Positions 1 through 6,073 of a DNA stretch of 12,586 nt are shown piece after piece. Position numbers and translations under genes: made by a program. Within the stretch, counting starts at the first letter, position 1. Every line of letters begins with the position of its first letter. The stretch is from assembly GCA_025362415.1 (NCBI GenBank), contig JANYGM010000418.1:1-12586 (forward strand), in the 5' to 3' direction. The notes under the pieces are model-generated. The model did not search any database. It was not told the DNA's origin and saw only the letters and a list, made by a program, of their open reading frames with translations. Source of the stretch: a bacterium (GTDB taxonomy: Bacteria > Bacteroidota > Bacteroidia > Cytophagales > Thermonemataceae).

Positions 1-14
1 AATAAATTGGTACT

Positions 15-94
15 AAAAACCACCCCCAGCCCCTCCTTAGGAAGGAGGGGAGTTTTGTCCCCCTCCTTTTCAAGGAGGGGTTAGGGGTGGTTTT
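15..94. repeat. Branched palindromic repeat, copy 1
   Basis: An 80-bp GC-rich island in AT-rich DNA. The outer arms (16-26 and 84-94) are an 11-bp perfect inverted repeat of the form AAAACCACCCC. Inside are two consecutive hairpins (30-50 and 60-80), each built from the same 9-bp arm CCCCTCCTT with a 3-base loop. Folded, this gives a three-way junction. A near-identical copy lies at 8035-8112, so it is a dispersed element rather than a terminator of one gene. It has no coding capacity. Whether it moves, and by what, cannot be seen here. Confidence 0.85.
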
Positions 95-114
95 GATATT
101 TGTTTGTGCTAAAT

Positions 115-269
115 GTTTGATAATCAAGTAATAAAAACTCTTATGATGTGTGATGTGTGATGTGTGATGTGTGATGTATGATGTATGATGTATGATGTAT
201 GATGTATGATGTGTGATGTGTGATGTGTGATGTATGATGTGTGATGTGTGATGTGTGAGATATGATGTA
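115..269. repeat. Heptamer array, 18 units of TGATGTR, with leading palindrome
   Basis: From 144 to 269 the sequence is 18 consecutive 7-bp units, TGATGTG or TGATGTA, with one variant unit (TGAGATA) next to the end. Read on the other strand the unit is ATCACAC or ATCATAC, which matches the other arrays in the window. The array is preceded at 115-127 by GTTTGATAATCAA, a version of the palindrome found before other arrays. It lies about 320 bp upstream of sdhC, further than a promoter element would normally act. Confidence 0.9.
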
Positions 270-378
270 AATACAAAAATACATTTATTTATTCAATTAT
301 TTATCCAAAAAAATAACTTTTTGCAGTTCATTTTGTTTTTGATATGATAGAATATAGTAAAAAATTACATAATTAGCT

Positions 379-435
379 GATTATCAAACTATTGTATTAA
401 CTCACAACTCACAACTCACAACTCACAACTCAAAA
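379..435. repeat. Heptamer array CTCACAA with leading palindrome
   Basis: Four exact CTCACAA units (401-428) and a fifth altered unit. The array is preceded by GATTATCAAACT (379-390) and TTGTATT, the same lead-in that stands before the array at 7903. It lies in the gene-free stretch upstream of sdhC. Nothing else recognisable was seen between 270 and 490. Confidence 0.85.
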
Positions 436-490
436 AATTATTTAGAATCATTCAAAACAATCAAAAAATACTACTTAATTTTGATAAAAA

Positions 491-522
491 GTTGTTTTAT
501 AACTATTTGTAGTATAATTTTG
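491..522 (+). promoter_or_regulatory. Candidate Bacteroidota-type promoter of sdhC
   Basis: The -7 box TAATTTTG (515-522) fits the Bacteroidota consensus TAnnTTTG. A -33 box GTTG (491-494, consensus TTTG) is 20 bases upstream, within the usual 17-23 spacing. Transcription would start near 528, giving a leader of about 60 bases before the ATG at 591. No Shine-Dalgarno sequence is seen, which is normal for this phylum. Confidence 0.5.
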
Positions 523-590
523 GTAAAATTAAAATCTTTAAAAATATATCCAATAACATTCAACAAACATTCAATAAATACTAAAATAAA

Positions 591-1385
591 ATGAACTGGT
601 TAGTCAATACTCTTACAAGCACACTGGGCAGAAAGCTCATTACTGCACTCACAGGGCTGTTTATGATGCTCTTCCTTGTCGTACATCTCATAGGAAACAT
701 ACAACTTCTCAAAGGAGATGGTGGAGAAGCGTTTAATAAATACGCACACTTTATGGGACATAATCCCCTCATTCAGACGGTTTCTATTGCTAATTTTGGC
801 TTTATCCTACTTCACGTAGTGATGACTTTGATGCTGACTTTGCAAAATAAAAAAGCTCGCCCAATCTCCTACGCACACGACACAATGGGCAAAAGCTCTG
901 CTTGGAGTTCTCGTAATATGGGCATTTTGGGTACTGTAGTGCTGATTTTCATTGTAGTACATCTTCAAAATTTCTGGTATCAAATGAAGTTTGGCACAAG
1001 TGTAGTAGATATTAAGTATGGTACTGACATAACCGCCTATAAAGACCTTTATACGCTTACGAGTGTGGCTTTTCAAGAACTTTGGTTGGTTATTTTGTAT
1101 GTAATTAGTATGGCATTTTTGGGCTTGCACCTTTCTCACGGATTTGAGAGTGTTTTCCAAACTTTGGGGCTTTATCACCTCAAATACAATGTTTTAATTA
1201 AAAAAATTGGAATAGCACTTTGCGTATTAGTTCCTGCTGGATTTGCAGTTATTCCTGTTGTGATGCACTTACAATTACCTTATGGTTTCCCTATTTTGGG
1301 CGGCGTTCTTGCTGTTGCGCTTGTATTATCAGTGGTTTATCAGCCTAAAAACTTAACAAAAGTAATGGTTGCAGGAGATGCTTAG
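591..1385 (+). CDS. sdhC: Succinate dehydrogenase/fumarate reductase cytochrome b subunit, b558 family
   Basis: A 264-residue membrane protein that anchors succinate dehydrogenase (complex II), carries heme b and passes electrons between the FAD/iron-sulfur subunits and menaquinone. The N-terminal region (residues about 11-40, with RKLITALTG and VVHLIGN) is typical of the b558-type SdhC of Bacteroidota. Five hydrophobic spans are visible at about 18-37, 62-84, 110-130, 160-184 and 203-226, with a further hydrophobic stretch near the C-terminus. His32, His75, His124 and His180 lie in the first four or so spans and are good candidates for the four heme ligands known from Wolinella FrdC. The ATG at 591 gives the normal start and length. 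The gene stands alone: no sdhA or sdhB follows, and a terminator lies 44 bases after the stop, although in this phylum the genes are commonly in an sdhCAB order. The flavoprotein and iron-sulfur subunits must be elsewhere. Confidence 0.93.
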   Translation: MNWLVNTLTSTLGRKLITALTGLFMMLFLVVHLIGNIQLLKGDGGEAFNKYAHFMGHNPLIQTVSIANFGFILLHVVMTLMLTLQNKKARPISYAHDTMGKSSAWSSRNMGILGTVVLIFIVVHLQNFWYQMKFGTSVVDIKYGTDITAYKDLYTLTSVAFQELWLVILYVISMAFLGLHLSHGFESVFQTLGLYHLKYNVLIKKIGIALCVLVPAGFAVIPVVMHLQLPYGFPILGGVLAVALVLSVVYQPKNLTKVMVAGDA

Positions 1386-1428
1386 GAAAAGAGCTACGAA
1401 ATAGGAGCTACAAAGTACGAATGTAAAC

Positions 1429-1463
1429 AAAAAGCCTTTTTAAGTGATTAGAAAGGCTTTTTT
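1429..1463 (+). terminator. Terminator after sdhC, probably bidirectional
   Basis: A perfect 10-bp stem AAAAGCCTTT/AAAGGCTTTT (1430-1439 and 1452-1461) followed by a T-run. A-runs on the left side make it usable from the other strand too, for the convergent glycosyltransferase gene. It is related in sequence to the terminators at 3237 and 4231, which belong to the toxin-antitoxin region. Confidence 0.85.
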
Positions 1464-1468
1464 GTATG

Positions 1469-1495
1469 TCTTAAAAATCTATTAAATTATTTTTG
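1469..1495. repeat. 27-bp direct repeat, copy 1 (upstream flank of a lost toxin-antitoxin copy?)
   Basis: These 27 bases are identical to 3281-3307, where they lead into the intact toxin-antitoxin locus. In both places they directly follow a related terminator. Here the identity stops exactly where the miniature element begins (1495). The simplest explanation is a former tandem toxin-antitoxin copy whose front edge is still in place. Confidence 0.8.
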
Positions 1496-1620
1496 GTAGT
1501 GCCACAGAATGTATGCTAATTTTCATGTAGATTTATGCATTCCACAAAGTTATTGCTTTATTGCAGTTTTTACAAGTTTTTAACCTTACTTTTTTACAGC
1601 ATACATTCTGTAACACTACC
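1495..1620. mobile_element. Miniature inverted-repeat element 1 (IS1-like ends)
   Basis: A 126-bp AT-rich element bounded by 23-bp terminal inverted repeats beginning GGTAGTGYYACAGAATG, with two mismatches between the ends. The same ends bound a second element at 2893-3114. The length of the repeats and the initial GGTRRTG resemble IS1 ends (known: 23 bp, GGTRATG start), so an IS1-family transposase elsewhere could mobilise it; this is inference. No transposase is encoded and no clear target duplication is visible. The right repeat is read through by the glycosyltransferase gene and encodes its last eight residues. Confidence 0.75.
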
Positions 1621-2430
1621 GTTTTTTTCTATTCCAAAAGGTGTAAAAGCTATTGCCTCTCGTTGAATTTGCTCAAAAAGCAACTGATTTACTGGCAATC
1701 TTTCTAATTCTACGTGATAAAGGTGGTATTGTATAGCTAAATTTTTAATAGATTTTACTTTCATTCCCAAAAGCTCTAATCTGTAATGAATATCACTATC
1801 CTCTCCTACTGCAGCAGCTTTATAACGTTCATCAAAACCATTTATTTTGAGTAAATCCTCTTTATAAAGTGAGAAATTGCAACCCAAAATACCTACTTTT
1901 TTTTCTGCGCTCCACTTACGTAAATGCTTATTTTTGAGGTAAAATCCTGTTTCTATGTAGCTAGATTGCCTTTTAAGTGAGCTAATAATAAATTCTGCTA
2001 CAATATGCTCCAAATCCCCATTTTTCACTGACGTAGCAGTAATTTTGTTTGTCATTTCTTGTGATAAATTAACTCTTCTTCCTGTCAAACACACACCAAG
2101 TTGTTTATACGTAATATGTTCTTTGATAAAATGTTTGTGAGGAATACAATCACCATCAATAATGATAATATAGGGCGTTTTTGTGAGGCAAATAGCTTTA
2201 TTAAGTATTTCATTTTTGCGCCAACCTAAGTCTTCGTGCCATACGTGAGCAATATTAAAGGTATATGTGTTTTGTATTTCTTTGATTTGCGCAACAATTT
2301 CTGGTTTAGAGCCATCATCAGCAATAATTACTTCAAAATCTTTGTAAGATTGTCTTTCAAATCCTTCTAATACAAGTTTTAGATACTCTATTTTGTTGTA
2401 AAAAGAAATAATAACGGAACATTCAGCCAT
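1594..2430 (-). CDS. Family 2 glycosyltransferase with galactosyltransferase-like C-terminal domain
   Basis: A 278-residue cytoplasmic or membrane-associated GT-A fold enzyme expected to move a sugar from a nucleotide sugar to a surface glycan; donor and acceptor cannot be told. Visible motifs are SVIISFYNK at the start, ADDGS (37-41, nucleotide binding), DGDC (92-95, the metal-binding DXD site) and VGEDSD (208-213), which belongs to the Glyco_transf_7C-type domain and supplies the likely catalytic acidic residues. The sequence ends in TPFGIEKN, a usual family ending, followed by GSVTECML. Those last eight codons (1597-1620) are the terminal repeat of miniature element 1, and the stop lies just inside the element, so the original stop has been replaced with little change in length. 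The gene lies alone between two miniature elements and is convergent with sdhC. It is AT-rich like the toxin-antitoxin genes. Function of the fold is secure; the pathway is unknown. Confidence 0.9.
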   Translation of the reverse strand: MAECSVIISFYNKIEYLKLVLEGFERQSYKDFEVIIADDGSKPEIVAQIKEIQNTYTFNIAHVWHEDLGWRKNEILNKAICLTKTPYIIIIDGDCIPHKHFIKEHITYKQLGVCLTGRRVNLSQEMTNKITATSVKNGDLEHIVAEFIISSLKRQSSYIETGFYLKNKHLRKWSAEKKVGILGCNFSLYKEDLLKINGFDERYKAAAVGEDSDIHYRLELLGMKVKSIKNLAIQYHLYHVELERLPVNQLLFEQIQREAIAFTPFGIEKNGSVTECML

Positions 2431-2499
2431 TTTAATAATAATTTTTTAATAAATAATTCTTCGTGATAATTTTAGATTGTAGCAGAAACGCACTTTCCA

Positions 2500-2533
2500 C
2501 AAATTTACTACTTTTTCATTCTAAAATATCAAA
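2500..2533 (-). promoter_or_regulatory. Candidate promoter of the glycosyltransferase gene
   Basis: On the minus strand TTTG (2533-2530) is followed after 22 bases by TAAATTTG (2507-2500), an exact match to the Bacteroidota TTTG/TAnnTTTG consensus. Transcription would begin near 2493, about 60 bases before the ATG at 2430. The promoter lies inside the segment bounded by the miniature elements, so the gene would carry its own promoter with it. Confidence 0.55.
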
Positions 2534-2656
2534 AAACAAGTAAACTTTAGTGCTTATGTTATTTTTCATATTATATTTTATATTTTATATAAAGAATTTT
2601 AATTATTTTATATTACATTTATGTTTTATACTGTGAACGGTTTGAATTTCGGAAAA

Positions 2657-2816
2657 TGTATTGAAGTCCAGCGGACTGACATATTTATAGAAAATAGGTC
2701 AAAAATGTATTCAGCTCCAGCGGAGCGAAATATTTATAAATATACCACTCCGCTGGAGCGAAATACAAATGCAATAATACTTCTATAAATATGTCGTTCC
2801 GCTGGAACTAATACAA
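2657..2816. repeat. Block of four REP-like palindromic units
   Basis: Four related units of about 33 bp at 2657-2690, 2706-2738, 2738-2768 and 2784-2816. The core is a palindrome of the type GCTCCAGCGGAGC, with TGTATT on one side and ATATTTATA on the other. The first two are in forward and the last two in reverse orientation, so the block is itself an inverted repeat, as in bacterial interspersed mosaic elements. Two more units stand at 10491-10573. Arm changes are compensated (AGTCCAGCGGACT, GTTCC/GGAAC), which suggests selection for the hairpin. No RAYT transposase gene is in the window. Confidence 0.8.
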
Positions 2817-2892
2817 AATTTGTTTTCCAAAATCCTTCCCGTTTGCAGTATATTTACAAAATTCCTTACAAAGCTACTCATAATAAAAGTAA

Positions 2893-3114
2893 GGTAGTGT
2901 TACAGAATGTATGATGATATAATTGTTTGATTATCAAACTATTAACTTTTATTACTTATTTGGATATTAGTCAAAGTGTCTTAGTTTTAAATAAAATAAA
3001 AGTTTTTAAATTTAGTTATATTTATTAAACTGTAGAGAGGAATAATAAACATACTCAAAAAATAACTAATTGAAAATCAAATAATTAACCCAGCATATAT
3101 TCTGTAACACTACC
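2893..3114. mobile_element. Miniature inverted-repeat element 2 (IS1-like ends)
   Basis: A 222-bp AT-rich, non-coding element with the same 23-bp ends as element 1 (left GGTAGTGTTACAGAATG..., two mismatches between its own ends). Inside, at 2925-2939, is the 15-bp palindrome GTTTGATTATCAAAC that elsewhere precedes heptamer arrays. Its right end at 3114 directly abuts the antitoxin gene fragment. No transposase and no convincing target duplication were found. Confidence 0.75.
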
Positions 3115-3251
3115 AAATATTAAATACATTTAAAGATAAAAAAATATTTTTAGAGGCACTTTTAAATCCTCCTAACGCAAATAGTAGTATTAAAAAAGCT
3201 CAATCAAATTATAAAAAATTTATTGAACTACATAATAAAAAGCCTTTCTAA
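3115..3251 (+). pseudogene. Antitoxin C-terminal fragment (remnant of a second DUF1778/GNAT module)
   Basis: Bases 3115-3227 match 3600-3712 of the intact antitoxin gene with six differences that I can count, about 94% identity. Translated in the same frame it gives the toxin-binding tail ILNTFKDKKIFLEALLN and onward to KKFIE, then runs out of homology and stops at 3249-3251 inside the terminator. There is no start codon: the frame is closed upstream by a stop inside miniature element 2. The N-terminal half, the promoter and the toxin gene are missing. After a 9-base junction the 42-bp terminator of the intact module follows (3237-3278 equals 4231-4272). The frame has no internal stop, and five of six changes are conservative or near-neutral, so the loss may be recent. 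Confidence 0.85.
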
Positions 3252-3278
3252 TTGCTTAGAAAGGCTTTTTTTATTGCA
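3237..3278 (+). terminator. Terminator of the decayed toxin-antitoxin copy
   Basis: The stem AAAAAGCCTTTC/GAAAGGCTTTTTTT is identical over 42 bases to the terminator of the intact module at 4231-4272. It now stands between the antitoxin fragment and the intact locus and would insulate the latter from upstream transcription. Confidence 0.85.
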
Positions 3279-3280
3279 CA

Positions 3281-3307
3281 TCTTAAAAATCTATTAAATT
3301 ATTTTTG
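3281..3307. repeat. 27-bp direct repeat, copy 2
   Basis: Identical to 1469-1495. Here it leads into the promoter region of the intact toxin-antitoxin locus. Confidence 0.8.
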
Positions 3308-3320
3308 AAAATTATTTTTT

Positions 3321-3361
3321 TGTACGGAAATAATACGTACATTTGCAGATGGTACTGCAAA
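3321..3361 (+). promoter_or_regulatory. Toxin-antitoxin promoter with two adjacent inverted repeats (candidate operator)
   Basis: TACATTTG at 3338-3345 matches the Bacteroidota -7 consensus TAnnTTTG; a clear -33 box at the right spacing is not seen. An inverted repeat TGTACG-N9-CGTACA (3321-3341) overlaps the -7 box. A second one, TTTGCAG-N6-CTGCAAA (3342-3361), follows at once around the likely transcription start. Ribbon-helix-helix antitoxins of the DUF1778 type are known to bind such palindromes and repress their own operon together with the toxin, so one or both are good operator candidates. Confidence 0.45.
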
Positions 3362-3424
3362 TTTTCAGACTTTTCAAATTTTCAGACTTTTCAAATTTTC
3401 AGACTTTCAAATTTTCAGACTTTC
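3359..3424. repeat. Four 16-17-bp tandem repeats in the antitoxin leader
   Basis: Two 17-bp units AAATTTTCAGACTTTTC are followed by two 16-bp units that lack one T, then a partial unit. The repeats fill the untranslated leader between the operator region and the antitoxin ATG at 3440. Variation in copy number would change leader length without touching the protein. Confidence 0.85.
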
Positions 3425-3439
3425 AAATTTCAACTAAAG

Positions 3440-3745
3440 ATGGCAGTAATATCAAATAATAGAATTGATATTCGTATCAATTCTTCACAAAAAGAGTTAA
3501 TTAAGTATGCTTCTGAGCTTAAAGGTTTTAAAAGTATGTCTGAATTTGTAATTTATTGTGTAAATACTGAGGCAACTAAAATTATTAGTGAAAACAGTAA
3601 AATATTAAATACAATTGAAGATAAAAAAATATTTTTAGATGCACTCTTAAATCCTCCTAGCGCAAATAGTAGTCTTAAAAAAGCTCAATCAAATTATAAA
3701 AAATTTATTGAAGAAAATGAGCCTAATAATAGAAAAATTAAATAA
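3440..3745 (+). CDS. DUF1778-type (TacA-like) ribbon-helix-helix antitoxin
   Basis: A 101-residue antitoxin that would neutralise the GNAT toxin encoded next to it and repress the operon. The N-terminal part (residues about 7-45, RIDIRINSSQKELIKYASELKG and SMSEFV) is the ribbon-helix-helix DNA-binding domain of the DUF1778 family. The tail (about 60-95, FLDALLNPPSANSSLKKA) is the family's toxin-wrapping segment. The ATG at 3440 is chosen because the family starts just before the RxDIR strand; the frame is open further upstream only because it crosses the tandem repeats of the leader. The toxin start at 3717 lies inside this gene, an overlap of 29 bases that indicates translational coupling. 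A partial second copy of this gene's 3' end lies at 3115. Family assignment is firm; target and activity are inferred. Confidence 0.9.
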   Translation: MAVISNNRIDIRINSSQKELIKYASELKGFKSMSEFVIYCVNTEATKIISENSKILNTIEDKKIFLDALLNPPSANSSLKKAQSNYKKFIEENEPNNRKIK

Positions 3746-4217
3746 AAATCACCAAAAAAGTGCTTTTGACTGTGATAATCTGCTTTTAAATAACTATGTT
3801 CAAAAGCAAGCTAAACAAGATGTAAATAGAGATTTATCTATTTGTTATGTTTTGAATGATATTAAAGATAAGATAGTTTTAGGCTATTACACACTATCTG
3901 GCAATTCCATTGATAGAAATGATTTTCCACCTGACTTGATGCAAAAAATGCCTCCTTCTTATGCTAATTTACCAACAATTTTATTAGGCAGATTAGCTAT
4001 TGACAAAACTGAAAAAGGTAAAGGTTTTGGAGAAATTTTGTTAATAGATGCATTAAAAAGATGTGTTGATATTTCAGAAACACTTGGAATACTAGCTGTT
4101 ATTGTAGAACCTGTTGATGGAAATGCTATTAGTTTTTACCAAAAGTATGGGTTTATACTCATTCCTAGTAATAATAAAATGTTTATTTTAATTAAAACAA
4201 TTCCAGATTTTACATAG
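3717..4217 (+). CDS. GNAT acetyltransferase toxin (TacT-like)
   Basis: A 166-residue Gcn5-related N-acetyltransferase of the class that acetylates the amino group of aminoacyl-tRNAs and so blocks translation (TacT, AtaT and KacT are characterised members). Visible features are LGYYTLSG in the central sheet, LLGRLAIDK, the acetyl-CoA pyrophosphate loop KGKGFG (about 100-105), and AISFYQKYGF, whose Tyr141 corresponds to the catalytic tyrosine of TacT. All key residues are present, so it should be active. The ATG at 3717 is preferred over an in-frame TTG at 3708: it gives the usual N-terminus MSLIIEKLNKNHQ. It overlaps the antitoxin gene by 29 bases and is followed by a terminator. Which tRNA it acts on cannot be read from the sequence. 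Confidence 0.92.
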   Translation: MSLIIEKLNKNHQKSAFDCDNLLLNNYVQKQAKQDVNRDLSICYVLNDIKDKIVLGYYTLSGNSIDRNDFPPDLMQKMPPSYANLPTILLGRLAIDKTEKGKGFGEILLIDALKRCVDISETLGILAVIVEPVDGNAISFYQKYGFILIPSNNKMFILIKTIPDFT

Positions 4218-4230
4218 TCAACTAAACACA

Positions 4231-4272
4231 AAAAAGCCTTTCTAATTGCTTAGAAAGGCTTTTTTTATTGCA
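4231..4272 (+). terminator. Terminator of the toxin-antitoxin operon
   Basis: Stem AAAAAGCCTTTC/GAAAGGCTTTTTTT with a T-run, 13 bases after the toxin stop. It is identical over 42 bases to 3237-3278 and related to 1429-1463. Confidence 0.9.
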
Positions 4273-4364
4273 AAAGTGTGGAAACTAAACCAAAATTTTT
4301 GTTGTTTTTGTAAACTTATTTCTTGTATTTCAAATCCTATGCCAAAGTATTTCTCAAAAAATAC

Positions 4365-4385
4365 TTCACACCTCACACCTCAAAA
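4365..4385. repeat. Short heptamer array at the end of the coiled-coil gene
   Basis: Three 7-bp units (TTCACAC, CTCACAC, CTCAAAA) of the window-wide heptamer family end one base before the stop codon of the minus-strand gene at 4387. Confidence 0.6.
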
Positions 4386-4386
4386 G

Positions 4387-6024
4387 TTATCTTTTTTCTA
4401 CTTTTACCTGTGCCATAGCTTGTTCTAACGAGATTTTTCTGTTATCTAAATCTTCCAAAACATTTTTTGTTACAACAAAAGTCATTTTACTCAAAATACT
4501 ATTAGCAACATTTGCAGTATTATCAGAAGTATTTTTTGGTTTATCTCCAAAATCTACTTCCCATATCAGTTTTTCATTTGTTTTTAACTCTGTTGCAACA
4601 GTTTTGCCATAGAGTAAAAAATATTCTTTACCAGTTTTCTCTAAAAACTCCTGTTGTTTTTTAATATTACTTTCTCGTAATTCATTGTCATTACGCTTTT
4701 TAGCTTGCTTTTCTTTGTCTTTTTCATTGTTTGTGTCATCATCAAAAAAGTACATTTTATTTTTTAACAGAAGTTTGCTATCATATTTTACTGCATAATC
4801 TTCTAAATATGACACTTGCGTTTTTCCGTGAGTTTTGATATTTTCTCCCTTTGTTTCTGCTATCACTCTATCAAAAACGCTTGCGAGTAAGTCCATTTTT
4901 AGGCTTTCTTTTTGTTTTGTAGGTGCAATTTGTTTGATGCGAGTTCTAAAATCTTTGTCATTTTTAGAAGATTTGTAGCTATCAATATCACTTTTAAATA
5001 CTTCCAAACCTTTTGGCTGGGTTTTTTCTGCTTTTGTTTGTCCGCTTTCACCATTCCAAACGAAATCCATTCCTGCCATTTGTTTGCTATCCAAATACAT
5101 TATTCTGATACGTTCATTGGGTTTTAACTCCGTAATAAGGTCTGCATATTGTACCAAAAAATCCTTAATAGCTGCTTCTGTTTTTGCATCTTCAATTCTA
5201 TTAACGCTATCTTGTGTTGCTTGATAAATAGCCATTTCTTTTTGCATTTCTTTTGTTTCTTTTTCCATTTCTTTCTGTGCTTCTCTCATCTCATTTTCGT
5301 TATCTTTCAGTTCTCTTTCCATTTTTTTCATCTCTCTTTCCATTTCTTTCATTTCTCTTTCTGCATCTCTTCTCTCACTTTTTGAAAGTTTTTGAACATC
5401 TCTTTGGTGTTTTTCTAAGTCTTTTTGATGATTTTCTAAATCTTTCTGGCTTCTTTCAAAGTCTTTTTTAGCTCTTTTCAAATCTGCCTTTGCACGTTTT
5501 TCATCTTCTTTTGCCTCTTTATAATCACGTTTATTATCTTCTTTAGAAATTTGGATAGTTCCCTTCCATCTTTTATCTTTATCTTTCTCATCATATTCTT
5601 CAGTCGTAACTTTCCCATTATTATTTGTAATGATGGTTGTTTTACCATTTTTAGTACTTGTCCTAACTTTGACATTACCACTTCCTATACGCACCTCATT
5701 AGCACGACTACGCACCTCATGCACATTTGGCTCAATAATTTCTAATCTTTCAAGTTTGCTAAGCCACGCTTTGCCACGAGTTTCCCAATTATTAGTACAA
5801 ACGACTTTCACAAGCACTCCAAAACCGTCCAAATACTCAATTTTAGTGTTATTATTGAACATATTATTTTTTCCCATATTTTTTTCCATATACTCGTCTA
5901 GCATTGTAGAAAATATTTTCATATCACGTTCCATACGTGTAGTAGGCACATTTTGCGCAGGCAAGCTCAATCTGAAAAGCACCAAAGCACTCACAAAAAG
6001 CAGTTTTAACATTATCTTTTTCAT
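4387..6024 (-). CDS. Secreted protein with long charged coiled coil, third gene of a sigma/anti-sigma cluster
   Basis: A 545-residue protein of unrecognised family. Residues 1-23 are a signal peptide (two lysines, hydrophobic core, cleavage likely after LPA), so the mature protein is periplasmic or outside. A region at about 55-145 has beta-strand character. Residues about 160-270 are an extremely charged K/E/D/R-rich segment (KDLEKHQRDVQKLSK, EMKEMEREMKKMEREL) that must form a long coiled coil or single alpha-helix. A second mixed domain follows at about 280-545 with another charged linker at 430-460. It lies 87 bases downstream of the anti-sigma gene on the same strand, so it is probably co-transcribed and may be an output or a sensor of that pathway. 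No membrane span beyond the signal and no catalytic motif were seen. Confidence 0.85.
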   Translation of the reverse strand: MKKIMLKLLFVSALVLFRLSLPAQNVPTTRMERDMKIFSTMLDEYMEKNMGKNNMFNNNTKIEYLDGFGVLVKVVCTNNWETRGKAWLSKLERLEIIEPNVHEVRSRANEVRIGSGNVKVRTSTKNGKTTIITNNNGKVTTEEYDEKDKDKRWKGTIQISKEDNKRDYKEAKEDEKRAKADLKRAKKDFERSQKDLENHQKDLEKHQRDVQKLSKSERRDAEREMKEMEREMKKMERELKDNENEMREAQKEMEKETKEMQKEMAIYQATQDSVNRIEDAKTEAAIKDFLVQYADLITELKPNERIRIMYLDSKQMAGMDFVWNGESGQTKAEKTQPKGLEVFKSDIDSYKSSKNDKDFRTRIKQIAPTKQKESLKMDLLASVFDRVIAETKGENIKTHGKTQVSYLEDYAVKYDSKLLLKNKMYFFDDDTNNEKDKEKQAKKRNDNELRESNIKKQQEFLEKTGKEYFLLYGKTVATELKTNEKLIWEVDFGDKPKNTSDNTANVANSILSKMTFVVTKNVLEDLDNRKISLEQAMAQVKVEKR

Positions 6025-6073
6025 TTTTCTTAGAATTTTATTGTTGATTTTTGTTTTATTTTGATTTTGTATT

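Noticed and set aside
1495..1620. Frameshifted or badly truncated glycosyltransferase
   Set aside because: The protein has all family motifs and a normal end before the element-derived tail, so it is probably functional.
3305..3439. N-terminal extension of the antitoxin from a TTG at 3305
   Set aside because: The added residues are only the translation of the tandem repeats and operator region; the antitoxin family begins at the ATG at 3440.
3708..3716. TTG start for the GNAT toxin
   Set aside because: It adds only three residues; the ATG at 3717 gives the usual family N-terminus.
4912..6064. Several plus-strand open frames opposite the coiled-coil gene
   Set aside because: They are Phe/Ser/Cys-rich mirror translations of the lysine- and glutamate-rich coding strand, without family features.
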